The notes below the pieces were generated by a model that was given only the letters and a program-made list of their open reading frames with translations, was not told where the DNA came from and made no database searches. Positions 25,980 through 34,501 of a stretch of 64,000 nt of DNA are shown here, one piece after another; the stretch's first letter is position 1; each line of letters begins with the position of its first letter. Origin of the DNA: Pseudoxanthomonas sp. JBR18. Lineage in GTDB: Bacteria > Pseudomonadota > Gammaproteobacteria > Xanthomonadales > Xanthomonadaceae. Location of the stretch: contig NZ_CP116339.1 in NCBI RefSeq assembly GCF_028198165.1, positions 744,001 to 808,000 on the forward strand. Direction: 5' to 3'. The position numbers and the translations under genes are program-made.

Positions 25980-27974
25980 TTACTGCGCGGCGGGGGCGTC
26001 GGCCTTGGGCGGCTGCGGCGCGGCCGGGGCTTCCGGCGCCTCAGGCGGGTGCGCCTGCGCCTGCTCCAGCATCGCCTTTACCGAGGCGGTGGTGATCGGG
26101 TGATAGCCCGGCTCGGCCTTGGCAAAGGCGTCCTTGGCGAAGGCCAGGCCCTCGGGGGTTTTCACCAGCTCGGCGTAGATCGGCATGATCAGCTTGCGCC
26201 GACCCACGCGCTCGATGAAGGCGCCGGCCTGCTCCCACGCGTCCTTGTCGCCGCTGCGGATGGCCAGCGGATACCAGCGCATGGCGATCTCGCCATTGGA
26301 GGTCCCAGTGAAGTGATAGGTATCGTCGAGCTGCTTGAGCTTGTCCAGCGGCTGCGTCTCACCCAACCCATCAATGAAATGCACCCACTGCTGGGTCACC
26401 CATTCATCGGTGGCCTGCTTGGACGGCAAGGTGCCGCTGCCCAGCCAGGCGATACGCGCGGTGTCGACCAGAGCGAAGCCACGCGACTGCGCACGCGGTG
26501 CGAACGAGGGAATGCCCGGCTGGTGCAGCCAGGCGTCCAGCTCGGCATCGGTGACCGCGTTGGGGTTCTTGGGCAGCAAGTTCTTGCGCAGATCCTCCAC
26601 GAACTGGTCGGTGGTCGCGCTCTTGAAGCCCTGGTCGTCGAACCAGCTCCGCAGGAACGGATCGAAGACCTCGCGCCCGAAGCGCTGCTCCAGGAACTGC
26701 AGGAACCAAGCGCCCTTGACGTAGGGCACGCTGGTCAACGCTTCGTCCGGGTCGCGGCCGGTCAACGGTGCCAGCTCCAGGACCTGGTCCTGCGGCGGCA
26801 TGTCCTTGATCTCGTCGGCCAGGTCCTTCTGATCGATCTGGCGCTCCATCTCGGCCAACTCCTGCCCGTACAGCGCCTCGGTGATGCGCGCCTGCACGTA
26901 GGTGGTGAATCCCTCGTTGAGCCAGATGTCCTTCCACGAGGCGTTGGTCACCAGGTTGCCCGACCAGCTGTGCGCCAGTTCGTGGGCCACCAGCGAGACC
27001 AGCGACTTGTCGCCCACGATCACCGTCGGGGTGGCGAAGGTCAGGGTCGGGTTTTCCATGCCACCGAACGGGAAGGACGGCGGCAGCACCAGGATGTCGT
27101 AGCGGCCCCACCGATACGGCCCGTAAAGCTTCTCGGTGGTGGTGATCATCTTCTCGGTGTCCTCGAACTCGGCCGCGGCCTTGTCGGCCATGGCCGGCTC
27201 GGCCCACACGCCGGCGCGATCGGAGAGCTTGCGGAACACCAGGTCGCCCGCGGCGATGGCCAGCAGGTAGGACGGGATCGGCTTGTTCTGCACGAAGAAA
27301 TAATCGCCGTCGCGCACCGAGGCCGGGTCGTTGCCCGCGCTCATCAGGACCATCACGTCGGGCCGGCTGGTCACGTGCGCGGTGTAGGTGAAACGCACGC
27401 CGGGCGTATCCTGCAGCGGCACCCAGCTGCGGGCATGGATGGCCTCGGACTGGCTAAACATGAAGGGCAGTTGCTTGCCCTCGGTCATCGCCGGGGTCAG
27501 CCACTGCAGGCCCGAAGCGTCCGGCGAGGTGTGGTAGGTCACGCGCACGGTGGGATCGCGCTGTGGCACCTGGATGGTCAGCTTGCGGCCGTACACCTTG
27601 TCCGCATCGGCCAGGCTGAACTCCAGCGGATGGAAGTCCTGGCTGCCCTGCGCGGCCCCCTCGACCTTTTCGATCGTCAGCGCGCGCGTGTCCAGGACCA
27701 GCTCGGTGGCCTGGGGCTGCTTCCAGTCCAGCTTGTAGGTCGCCGTGCCGGCGATCTGTCGGGCATCGAAGTCCACGCCCACGTCCAGCGCCAGGTCCTT
27801 GATGACCACCTTGTCGGGCTGCGCATAGGAGCTTTCGTCATGGCGACGGTCGGACTTGGACACGGCGGCGGCCTTGGGAGCGGGAGTCTGGCTGGCCTCG
27901 GGGGAGGCGGTTTCCTTGGAGCACGCCGTGAGCATCACGGCGGCACAGGACATCATCAGGAACGCGGAACGCAT
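25980..27974 (-). CDS. M1-family zinc aminopeptidase, leukotriene A4 hydrolase-like, lipoprotein
   Basis: This zinc metallopeptidase releases N-terminal amino acids and is probably envelope-bound. The start at 27974 (MRSAFLMMSCAAVMLTACSK) gives a lipobox with Cys18. The exopeptidase motif is GGMEN, followed by the zinc site HELAHSWSGN and the third ligand in WLNEGFTTYV, around residues 300-350. A helical C-terminal domain containing WLHQPGIPSF matches the leukotriene A4 hydrolase group rather than PepN. The last 30 residues are Pro/Ala-rich. It is a single-gene unit with its own terminator. Confidence 0.92.
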   Translation of the reverse strand: MRSAFLMMSCAAVMLTACSKETASPEASQTPAPKAAAVSKSDRRHDESSYAQPDKVVIKDLALDVGVDFDARQIAGTATYKLDWKQPQATELVLDTRALTIEKVEGAAQGSQDFHPLEFSLADADKVYGRKLTIQVPQRDPTVRVTYHTSPDASGLQWLTPAMTEGKQLPFMFSQSEAIHARSWVPLQDTPGVRFTYTAHVTSRPDVMVLMSAGNDPASVRDGDYFFVQNKPIPSYLLAIAAGDLVFRKLSDRAGVWAEPAMADKAAAEFEDTEKMITTTEKLYGPYRWGRYDILVLPPSFPFGGMENPTLTFATPTVIVGDKSLVSLVAHELAHSWSGNLVTNASWKDIWLNEGFTTYVQARITEALYGQELAEMERQIDQKDLADEIKDMPPQDQVLELAPLTGRDPDEALTSVPYVKGAWFLQFLEQRFGREVFDPFLRSWFDDQGFKSATTDQFVEDLRKNLLPKNPNAVTDAELDAWLHQPGIPSFAPRAQSRGFALVDTARIAWLGSGTLPSKQATDEWVTQQWVHFIDGLGETQPLDKLKQLDDTYHFTGTSNGEIAMRWYPLAIRSGDKDAWEQAGAFIERVGRRKLIMPIYAELVKTPEGLAFAKDAFAKAEPGYHPITTASVKAMLEQAQAHPPEAPEAPAAPQPPKADAPAAQ

Positions 27975-28041
27975 CGGCGGCGGCATCCAGGCTTGTTCAA
28001 CGGGAGAACCTCCATTCTAGCCGGTGCCTGCACACGCAACC

Positions 28042-28087
28042 GGTCCTGGATCAAGTCGGCGCCGCGCCGGCGCCTGTATCCAGGACC
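28042..28087. repeat. Perfect 10-bp inverted repeat spanning the end of the GGDEF gene
   Basis: GGTCCTGGAT (28042-28051) pairs with ATCCAGGACC (28078-28087), enclosing a second GGCGCC/GGCGCC stem. The stop codon of the GGDEF gene lies inside it. There is no T tract on either side. Confidence 0.6.
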
Positions 28088-28938
28088 AGGCGCCGGCCTC
28101 CGCCGAACTTGGCGCGATACATCGCCGCATCGGCACGACGGTAAAGCAGCGCGCGTTCCTCGCCGGGCAGGTGCACGGCGGCGCCCGCACTCAGGTGCAG
28201 CGGGCGAACGGCCTGACCTTCGGGCATTTCAAGGTGTACGCGCCAGTCCTCCACCCGTGCGCAGGCCTCGACCGCCTCCAGGTGCAGGCCCATCAGGAAC
28301 TCGTCGCCGCCCCAGCGGCCGATCCAATCCCGCGGACCCAGCCAGGCGCGCGCCTGCTCGACCAGGCGCACCAGCGCCGCGTCCCCTGCTGCGTGGCCTT
28401 CCCGGTCGTTGAGCTGCTTGAGATTGTCCAGATCCACCACGAACAGCACAAACGGCATGGAACCGCCGTCCGCGCGGCGGACCGAGTTGGCCAGCGCCTG
28501 CTCGCAACCGCGGCGATTGAGCGCGCCGGTCAGCGCATCGGTCTGCGCCTCGCGCTCCAGATCACGCAGGTCCGCGTCGGCGCCCTGCAGGCTGCGGTTG
28601 ATACGACGCAGCAACTGGCTGACCTCGTCTCGCCCCGTGTCGGGCAGGCGCGGCGGCGGCAGGCCGGGTGCGGACTGGGAGGCATCCAGCATCGCCATCG
28701 CCTGGCGCAGCGGCGCCAGCATCCTGCGCATGGCCAGCAGCGTGGCAGCGGTTCCCAACAGGGTCGCCACCAGCACCACCAAGAGGACGGTGATCGCCTC
28801 GGGGCGCGCAAGACCGCCGTACAACAACAACCAGCCAGCCAGCAGGATCAGCGGCGTATGGATCCCCAGGAACGCCACGGCCAGCAACCGCAGCCCCAGG
28901 GAGCGGGGCGCAAGTCGCGCCAGCACCTGTTGCATCAT
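28051..28938 (-). CDS. Membrane-bound diguanylate cyclase (GGDEF protein)
   Basis: It should make cyclic di-GMP from two GTP. Two hydrophobic segments (about 17-40 and 48-70) are followed by a short linker with a HAMP-like helix, and then a GGDEF domain from about 130. The signature is intact (RWGGDEF, with GGDEF at 210-214), and DALTGALNRRG marks the domain start. The RxxD inhibitory site that normally sits just before GGDEF is not present (the sequence reads GPRDWIG), so product inhibition may be weak. No sensory domain of size is visible. It is transcribed alone, 114 bases downstream of ubiE. Confidence 0.92.
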   Translation of the reverse strand: MMQQVLARLAPRSLGLRLLAVAFLGIHTPLILLAGWLLLYGGLARPEAITVLLVVLVATLLGTAATLLAMRRMLAPLRQAMAMLDASQSAPGLPPPRLPDTGRDEVSQLLRRINRSLQGADADLRDLEREAQTDALTGALNRRGCEQALANSVRRADGGSMPFVLFVVDLDNLKQLNDREGHAAGDAALVRLVEQARAWLGPRDWIGRWGGDEFLMGLHLEAVEACARVEDWRVHLEMPEGQAVRPLHLSAGAAVHLPGEERALLYRRADAAMYRAKFGGGRRLVLDTGAGAAPT

Positions 28939-29052
28939 CCAATGAGGACCGGAAATCCAAAACCCGGCAGCTTAGCAAGCTCTTCGGCAGGCCCACGCAC
29001 GACGCGTTCGTCATGCTTAGTCCGTCCCATTGTGACAGGACCGATCCGCTGA

Positions 29053-29814
29053 TCAGGCCTTGTAGCCGTCGTGGATGGCGACGATGCCAGCGGACAGGTT
29101 GGTGTACCGGCACCGTGCAAAACCAGCCTCGGTCATCATCGCCTTGAGCTGTTCCTGCGGCGGATGCTTGCGGATGGATTCGGCCAGGTACTGGTAGCTG
29201 TCCGCGTCGCCGGCGAACAACTTGCCCAGGCGCGGCAGCACCTTGAACGAGTGGAAGTCGTATATGGGACGGAACCACTCCGGCTTGACCTCGGAGAACT
29301 CCAGCACCCGCGCCTGTCCGCCCACCTTGAGCACGCGGTACATCTCGCGCAGGCCCGCGTCCTTGTCGGTCACGTTGCGCAGGCCAAAGGCGATGGTCAC
29401 CAGGTCGAAGCTGTTGTCCGGGAACGGCAGCGCCTCGGCATTGCACTGAACGTACTCCATGCCGGCGACGAGTCCGCGATCGGTCATGCGGTCGCGTCCG
29501 ACGGTCAACATGCCGGCATTGATGTCGCCCAGCACGATGCTGCCGGTCTTGCCCACGCGCGACTTGAGCAGTGCGGCGATATCGCCGGTGCCGCCGGCCA
29601 GATCCAGGACCCGGTCACCCGGACGCACCTGCGCGGTGGCGGTGAAGTAGCGCTTCCAGACCCGGTGAATGCCCAGACTCATCAGGTCGTTCATCAGGTC
29701 GTACTTGCCTGCGACCGAGGTGAAGACCTCGCCGACCAGCTTCTGCTTGTCGCGCGCGGCGACGTCACGGAAGCCGAAATGGGTGGTGCCGGAGTTGTAG
29801 GGGGATTCGCTCAT
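29053..29814 (-). CDS. ubiE: Ubiquinone/menaquinone biosynthesis C-methyltransferase
   Basis: UbiE methylates the quinone ring carbon using S-adenosylmethionine. The 253-residue product has the SAM-binding [15 protein letters not shown] near 70-84 and the two UbiE signatures [18 protein letters not shown] and RVLEFSEV. It ends [12 protein letters not shown], the conserved family terminus. It stands alone, without ubiJ or ubiB beside it, unlike the E. coli operon. Confidence 0.97.
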   Translation of the reverse strand: MSESPYNSGTTHFGFRDVAARDKQKLVGEVFTSVAGKYDLMNDLMSLGIHRVWKRYFTATAQVRPGDRVLDLAGGTGDIAALLKSRVGKTGSIVLGDINAGMLTVGRDRMTDRGLVAGMEYVQCNAEALPFPDNSFDLVTIAFGLRNVTDKDAGLREMYRVLKVGGQARVLEFSEVKPEWFRPIYDFHSFKVLPRLGKLFAGDADSYQYLAESIRKHPPQEQLKAMMTEAGFARCRYTNLSAGIVAIHDGYKA

Positions 29815-29884
29815 AGCGCTGATTATCGCACCGACCGGCGGCCGATGGCGTCATGGCGGCAGCGCGCCGGCCCGCACAATGCAC

Positions 29885-29908
29885 AAGGGCGCACCGAAGT
29901 GCGCCCTT
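29885..29908 (-). terminator. Hairpin after the sugar transporter gene
   Basis: AAGGGCGCAC and GTGCGCCCTT form a perfect 10-bp stem with a CGAA loop. The T tract on the minus strand is short (TTG), so termination strength is uncertain. Confidence 0.55.
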
Positions 29909-29950
29909 GTGGGACAGCCCTCGCGCTGGCACAAGCCAGCGCATGAGGCC

Positions 29951-31261
29951 TTACGACCGCGTGGTCGTGGCCGGCGGCACTGGCTCGCGCACGCGCGACC
30001 CGCTGATGCCGTAGTAGGCGATGTACAGGTAGCACACCAGCGGCAGGACGAAGGCGTGGTGCAGGCCGATGTGGTCGGCCAGGAAGCCCATCAGCAGCGG
30101 CAGCACCGCACCGCCGACGATGGCCATGATCAGCAGCGAGGACGCCCGGTTGGTCAGCGGTCCCAGCTTGGCCATGCCCAGGGTGAAGATGGTCGGGAAC
30201 ATGATCGAGTTGAACAGGCCGATGGCGACCACGGCATAGACCGCCGTCATGCCCGAGGTGGACAGCGTGATCAGCAGCAAGACCGTCGCCAGGGCCGCGA
30301 ACACCGCCAGCAGCTTGCCCGCGTCGATCCGCACCAGCAGCGCGGAGCCGATGAAGCGCCCGACCATCGCGCCAGTCCAGTACGCCGACACATAGCCGGT
30401 GGCGGCCTTCTCGGTCATCGCGCCGATCTCGGGCATGGAAAGATAGTTGACCAGCACGCTGCCGATCGACACCTCGGCCCCCACGTAGAAGAAAAGGCCG
30501 AGCACGCCCAGCAGCACATGGCGATGACGCAACGGCTCGAAGATGCCGTAGTGCCGGGGCTCGTTCTGCTCGCTGGCCTCGGCGATGGCCGGCAGGCGGA
30601 ACAGGAAGATGAAGACCGCCAGCGCAAACAGCGCGATCCCCAGCCCCAGGTACGGCATCTGCACCGCACCGGCCTCGGCTGCGCGGTAGCTCATCGCATC
30701 GGCCTGCGACATGGCCGCCAGTTGCTCGGGCGTCTTGGGATCGGCCACCAGGATCAGGAGACCACCGAACACCGGCGCGATGGCCGTGCCCAGCGAATTG
30801 AAGGCCTGCGACAGGTTCAGGCGGCTGGATGCGGTCTTCTCAGGCCCCAAAAGGGCGACATAGGGATTGGCCGCCACCTGCAGGATGGTGATGCCCGTGG
30901 CCAGCACGAACAGCGCCCCCAGGAACAGGGGATAACTGTGCGCGGCGGCGGCGGGCCAGAACATCAGTGCGCCCACGCCTGCGACCGCCAGCCCGGCCAC
31001 GATCCCGTTCTTGTACCCCAGGTGCGCCACCAGGCGTCCGGCGGGCAGGCCCATCAGGAAGTACGCGCCGAAAAAGGTGAACTGCACCAGCATCGCCTGG
31101 GTGTAATTCAGGGTGAACACCGACTTGAGATGCGGGATCAGAATGTCGTTCAGACAGGTCAGAAAGCCCCACATGAAGAAGATGGTGGTGACCACCGCCA
31201 TCGCCAGTTTTGGCGTCGACCGTACGGTCGTGGCAGAGGTCGGCGTGGGACTCGCGTGCAT
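29951..31261 (-). CDS. Sugar MFS transporter, FucP/GluP family
   Basis: This twelve-helix proton symporter resembles Brucella GluP and E. coli FucP, which import glucose/galactose or fucose. Family features are VTTIFFMWGFLTCLNDILIP in helix 1 and ILQVAANPYVALLGP in the middle. I start it at 31261 (MHASPTPTSATT, 436 residues); the open frame extends 47 codons further but reads as non-membrane sequence. No sugar-catabolic gene is adjacent, so the substrate is not fixed by context. Confidence 0.9.
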   Translation of the reverse strand: MHASPTPTSATTVRSTPKLAMAVVTTIFFMWGFLTCLNDILIPHLKSVFTLNYTQAMLVQFTFFGAYFLMGLPAGRLVAHLGYKNGIVAGLAVAGVGALMFWPAAAAHSYPLFLGALFVLATGITILQVAANPYVALLGPEKTASSRLNLSQAFNSLGTAIAPVFGGLLILVADPKTPEQLAAMSQADAMSYRAAEAGAVQMPYLGLGIALFALAVFIFLFRLPAIAEASEQNEPRHYGIFEPLRHRHVLLGVLGLFFYVGAEVSIGSVLVNYLSMPEIGAMTEKAATGYVSAYWTGAMVGRFIGSALLVRIDAGKLLAVFAALATVLLLITLSTSGMTAVYAVVAIGLFNSIMFPTIFTLGMAKLGPLTNRASSLLIMAIVGGAVLPLLMGFLADHIGLHHAFVLPLVCYLYIAYYGISGSRVREPVPPATTTRS

Positions 31262-31391
31262 CAGGGGCACTCCTGCTGGAAACGCTTTCGCGGGGGCGCG
31301 CAGTATTTCATGCCCGCCAGGATCGCCCTGCTGCAGTGCAATATAGGCGGCATCATTTCGGCCCTGCCCGATCCGCCCTACCGGAGACCCC

Positions 31392-31847
31392 ATGATCGCC
31401 ACGCCCGACTACCGTGCCCTGCTGGACACCGCCATTGAACAAGCCCGCAAGGGCCTGGCCGAAGGCGGCATCCCGATCGGCGCGGCGCTCTACCACGCCG
31501 ACGGGCGCCTGTTGGGCTGCGGCCACAATCGCCGCGTGCAGGAAGACGACCCGTCCGTGCACGGCGAGACCGACGCCTTCCGCAAGGCCGGCCGCCAGCG
31601 AAGCTACCGCGACACCATCATGGTCACCACCCTTGCCCCCTGCTGGTACTGCTCCGGGCTGGTGCGCCAGTTCGGCATCGGCACGGTGGTGGTGGGCGAA
31701 TCGCGCACCTTCCAGGGTGGCGTGGACTGGCTGCGCGAGGCCGGCGTCAACGTGATCGACCTGGACAGCCAGGAGTGCGTGGACCTGTTGGGCGGCTTCA
31801 TCGAGAAGCACCCCGAAGTCTGGAACGAGGACATCGGCGAGGAGTGA
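31392..31847 (+). CDS. Nucleobase/nucleoside deaminase, yeast cytosine deaminase-like
   Basis: This cytidine-deaminase-fold hydrolase of 151 residues carries the zinc site HGETDA (H57, E59) and APCWYC (C84, C87). The C-terminal WNEDIGEE and the overall spacing resemble yeast cytosine deaminase Fcy1 more than the tRNA adenosine deaminase TadA. Substrate could be cytosine, isoguanine or another amino-heterocycle. It is divergent from the sugar transporter (130 bases between starts) and convergent with the sigma-factor operon (9 bases between stops). Confidence 0.88.
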   Translation: MIATPDYRALLDTAIEQARKGLAEGGIPIGAALYHADGRLLGCGHNRRVQEDDPSVHGETDAFRKAGRQRSYRDTIMVTTLAPCWYCSGLVRQFGIGTVVVGESRTFQGGVDWLREAGVNVIDLDSQECVDLLGGFIEKHPEVWNEDIGEE

Positions 31848-31855
31848 GGGGCCTT

Positions 31856-32443
31856 TCAGCCCTCCAGTAGCGCCTCCAGCCGCGCAAGACGCTCCAGGCG
31901 CCGTCGGCAGCGCCGGCCGAGGACCACGCCGATGAGCGCGAAAACCAGCACCACCAACGCGTTGGCGATCCCGCTCATGGCCCAGTTCCGGGCAGGCAGC
32001 GTCTCTGGCAAGCCCGCCAGCCCCCAGACCATGAGTGCCATCCACAGCAGCAGCGAGATCCAGATGGAGACCCGCCACAACAGCACCGAGGTCTGCGTGC
32101 GGGTACGTTCGAAAGCGATCAGCGCCCCGGGGTCCAAAGTCCGCGCACGCCATTGATGACGTCGCTTCCATTGCACCCAGGCCATGTGGAACACGACCAA
32201 GGCGATTAAACCCCACAGGACCGAGGCGGGAATCGACTCGGGGGACTGCCACATGACTCTCAGACAATTGCCGATGGCGATCATCGCGACGAGCAGTTCG
32301 CCGATCCACCACAGGCGCACGCGCCGGCTGCGGCGGGCCACTTCGGCATGCAGCGCCGGCCACGGGGGTGTGACGGCCCCCTGCGCCTGCCAGTCGGCGG
32401 CCCATGTTTCCCAGTCTTCGGTATGCGGGTCTGACTGCTGCAT
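31856..32443 (-). CDS. Membrane protein, possible anti-sigma factor partner
   Basis: I do not recognise the family. The 195-residue protein has a soluble N-terminal part (about 1-40, rich in Trp and acidic residues), four hydrophobic segments (about 44-62, 72-90, 120-145 and 158-178) and a basic C-terminus. It starts inside the stop of the sigma-factor gene (TGATG junction). Membrane proteins at this position are often anti-sigma factors, but no zinc HxxxCxxC motif is present. The role is inferred from position only. Confidence 0.72.
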   Translation of the reverse strand: MQQSDPHTEDWETWAADWQAQGAVTPPWPALHAEVARRSRRVRLWWIGELLVAMIAIGNCLRVMWQSPESIPASVLWGLIALVVFHMAWVQWKRRHQWRARTLDPGALIAFERTRTQTSVLLWRVSIWISLLLWMALMVWGLAGLPETLPARNWAMSGIANALVVLVFALIGVVLGRRCRRRLERLARLEALLEG

Positions 32444-32946
32444 CACTTCTCCTCCATCCACACACGCAACTGCTTGCGTGCCCGGCTGAGCCGCTGCGCG
32501 ACGGTGTTCTCCTCCAGGCCCAGCGCCTGGCCGACCTCGCGGTTGGAGAAGCCCTCCAGCGAGAGCGAGACCACCTGCCGATAGCCCAAAGGCAGGCGGC
32601 GCACGGCCTGCAGCAGGTCGTCGCGACGCTGGCCGGTCTGGGCGTGCCGGACCGGGTCCGCCTGCGGATCGGCCAGATCCTCGTCCAAGGCGCCGCTTGG
32701 CTGGCGCTTGTCGTGCATCAGCGCATCCACCGCGCGGTTGTGCGCGACGCGGGCGATATAAGCCCGCAACGAGCCCTCACCCCGCCACTGCGGCAGGGCC
32801 TGCCACACGGCGATGCCGATGTCCTGCAGCAGGTCATCCCGTCGTGCAGGCTCGCGGACATAACTGGCCGCCACGCGCGCCAGCAACGGCCAGTGCGCGT
32901 GCAGCATCTGCTCCGGTGATGCCTCCTGCTGGTGCAAGGCCGCCAA
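32443..32946 (-). CDS. ECF-type RNA polymerase sigma factor
   Basis: Region 2 is visible (RDDLLQDIGIAVWQALPQW, AYIARVAHNRAVDAL) and so is region 4 (LPLGYRQVVSLSLEGFSNRE with the helix-turn-helix following). Start choice is unclear. TTG at 32946 is 5 bases past the upstream stop codon; another TTG lies at 32937; an ATG at 32907 gives 154 residues and still keeps region 2 whole. An ATG at 33069 would overlap the upstream membrane gene by 118 bases and is unlikely. The gene is the middle of a three-gene operon of membrane protein, sigma factor and membrane protein. Confidence 0.88.
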   Translation of the reverse strand: MAALHQQEASPEQMLHAHWPLLARVAASYVREPARRDDLLQDIGIAVWQALPQWRGEGSLRAYIARVAHNRAVDALMHDKRQPSGALDEDLADPQADPVRHAQTGQRRDDLLQAVRRLPLGYRQVVSLSLEGFSNREVGQALGLEENTVAQRLSRARKQLRVWMEEK

Positions 32947-32951
32947 GTCCC

Positions 32952-33683
32952 TCAGGCGTGTTGGGGCGGGTCGAAGGTGTCCCGATACGCCCAATAGCCT
33001 ACATAGCCCAGCGGCAGCACCAGCAGCAGAAGCCAGGGCTGATACACGAAGCCGACCACCAGCGCGCATGACACCAGCAGCGACACCGTCAGCGGGCGCC
33101 AGCCGGTCCGCAGCAGGCGCAGATTCTCCCCCAGCGCCATGCCAGCCGGCATGCCATCGAGCACCATCCGCGGCACGGTGAAGAACAGCAGCATGGCCGG
33201 AATCGTCCCCGAGCCGAGGACACAGGCCACTTGCGCCCGCGAGAAGGCCTGCCCGACGCCGGGATCCGCCGTCAGCAGCAGTCGTGCCGCCGGTCCGCCC
33301 GCCAGCCCCCAGGCCAGCAGCACCTGCAGGACGAAGACACAGGCGGACATCAGGGCCACCAGGATCAGCGTGTTACGCAGCGCAAGCGTACGCCGCAGCG
33401 CCAGGCCCATCGCGAAGCGCCCGCTGCGTACCCGCTGGTCGGTCGTCACCAGCCACCACACCGACACCATGGGCACTAGCAGCTTGGAGACAACGACACC
33501 CGCAACCGGAACGCCGACCTGCAGCACGGCCTCGACAAGCATCGGGCAGAGGCACAACGCCATCCATCGCAGCGGGACGGCGCGGAACATCCGCCAGGCC
33601 TGACCACACCAGTGCAGAAAGCGCCGCGCGGGCCAAGGCTGGCGGGGGGCCTGGGATAAAGCGGGAGATGAGGCGATGTGCAT
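32952..33683 (-). CDS. Integral membrane protein of unknown function
   Basis: This 243-residue protein has a basic, soluble N-terminus and about six hydrophobic segments. Near the end it carries GENLRLLRTGWRPLTVSLLV, and VPRMVLDGMPAGMAL precedes that. The pattern resembles BPSS1780-type membrane proteins of Burkholderia, which are themselves uncharacterised; this likeness is weak. It is the first gene of the sigma-factor operon and ends 5 bases before the TTG start proposed for the sigma gene. Confidence 0.78.
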   Translation of the reverse strand: MHIASSPALSQAPRQPWPARRFLHWCGQAWRMFRAVPLRWMALCLCPMLVEAVLQVGVPVAGVVVSKLLVPMVSVWWLVTTDQRVRSGRFAMGLALRRTLALRNTLILVALMSACVFVLQVLLAWGLAGGPAARLLLTADPGVGQAFSRAQVACVLGSGTIPAMLLFFTVPRMVLDGMPAGMALGENLRLLRTGWRPLTVSLLVSCALVVGFVYQPWLLLLVLPLGYVGYWAYRDTFDPPQHA

Positions 33684-33802
33684 GCGACGCTCCTGTCGGG
33701 TGGTGTCTTGTCAAAGACCGTCCCTGCAGGAAAAACCTGACACGCATGATCGTCACGACCCATCGCGACTGTTCTCGCAGGTGTCCGTTGCCCAACTCAA
33801 CG

Positions 33803-33834
33803 CAAAACGGCGCGCCCTGAAAGGAACGCGCCGT
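33803..33834 (-). terminator. Terminator after the small periplasmic protein gene
   Basis: ACGGCGCG (33807-33814) pairs with CGCGCCGT (33827-33834). TTTTGCG follows on the minus strand, 25 bases past the stop of the gene starting at 34285. Confidence 0.75.
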
Positions 33835-33859
33835 CGTACAACCCGAGCGGCCCGCTGGC

Positions 33860-34285
33860 CTACATCGGATCGATATGGAACGCACCGAAGGCGATACCCA
33901 CGTCCCAGCCCTTGCCGGTCCCGGCCAGCGACAGGGAGACCTCGCCCTTGGTCATGACCTGGGCCTTGCTGGACTTCTCCGCGCCGGCATGCGCCTCGGC
34001 GGTAGCGTAGCTGCCCAGCACCTCGTTGAGGTTGCGCACCTCGGTGAACTCACCGGTCCCCTCGATGGTCGACTTGCCCACCGTCAGGCCGCCGCCCTTG
34101 GCGCTGACCTTGACCGGCATGCTCTCGCCATCGTCGCAGGTCACCCGGCCGGTGCCTTCGGAGGTCTTGTAGAACGCCGACCAGCCGGACATCTTGAAGT
34201 CCAAATGGCAGGTGGTCCGCGCATAGGAGGGCGCGGCGAACGCGGCCAGTGACAGTGCCGAGACGAGCGCAAGCGAACGCAGCAT
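33860..34285 (-). CDS. Small secreted protein of unknown function
   Basis: This 141-residue protein starts MLRSLALVSALSLAAFAAPSYA, a cleavable signal peptide. The mature part has two Cys (TTCHLDF and RVTCDDG) that could form a disulphide in the periplasm, followed by a Gly/Lys-rich beta segment (AKGGGLTVGKSTIEGTGEF). Close homologues appear to be conserved hypothetical proteins; I can assign no function. It has its own terminator and follows a repeat element upstream. Confidence 0.8.
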   Translation of the reverse strand: MLRSLALVSALSLAAFAAPSYARTTCHLDFKMSGWSAFYKTSEGTGRVTCDDGESMPVKVSAKGGGLTVGKSTIEGTGEFTEVRNLNEVLGSYATAEAHAGAEKSSKAQVMTKGEVSLSLAGTGKGWDVGIAFGAFHIDPM

Positions 34286-34368
34286 GGGCGACTCCCGAAG
34301 GAAATGAACAGGGCCGTGAGCATGCTCGCCGCTGGGTGAAGGCAGCCTAAAACTTCGCCTCCCCTGGT

Positions 34369-34436
34369 GTGGGAGCCGCCACGGCGGCGAAGGGCTTCAC
34401 CAGGAAAGCCTCATCGCCATCATGGCAGCTCCCCAC
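34369..34436. repeat. Paired inverted REP-like element, copy 2
   Basis: GTGGGAGCCGCCACGGCGGCGA at the left (first 20 bases match copy 1 except one) faces GGCAGCTCCCCAC at the right, with AAGGGCTT/AAAGCCT also pairing. The right arm is more decayed than in the copy at 2977-3092. Confidence 0.65.
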
Positions 34437-34451
34437 CCGGCATCGGCAACG

Positions 34452-34478
34452 AAAAAAGCGCTCCCTGGGGAGCGCCTT
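34452..34478 (-). terminator. Rho-independent terminator after hslU
   Basis: GCGCTCCC (34458-34465) pairs with GGGAGCGC (34468-34475). Six T follow on the minus strand, 24 bases past the hslU stop. Confidence 0.85.
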
Positions 34479-34501
34479 TGTCGTGTTGATCGCAGGCCGG
34501 A

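Noticed and set aside
32443..33069. Longer sigma-factor start at 33069
   Set aside because: It would overlap the upstream membrane protein by 118 bases, and the extra 41 residues before the TTG at 32946 are low-complexity antisense-like sequence.
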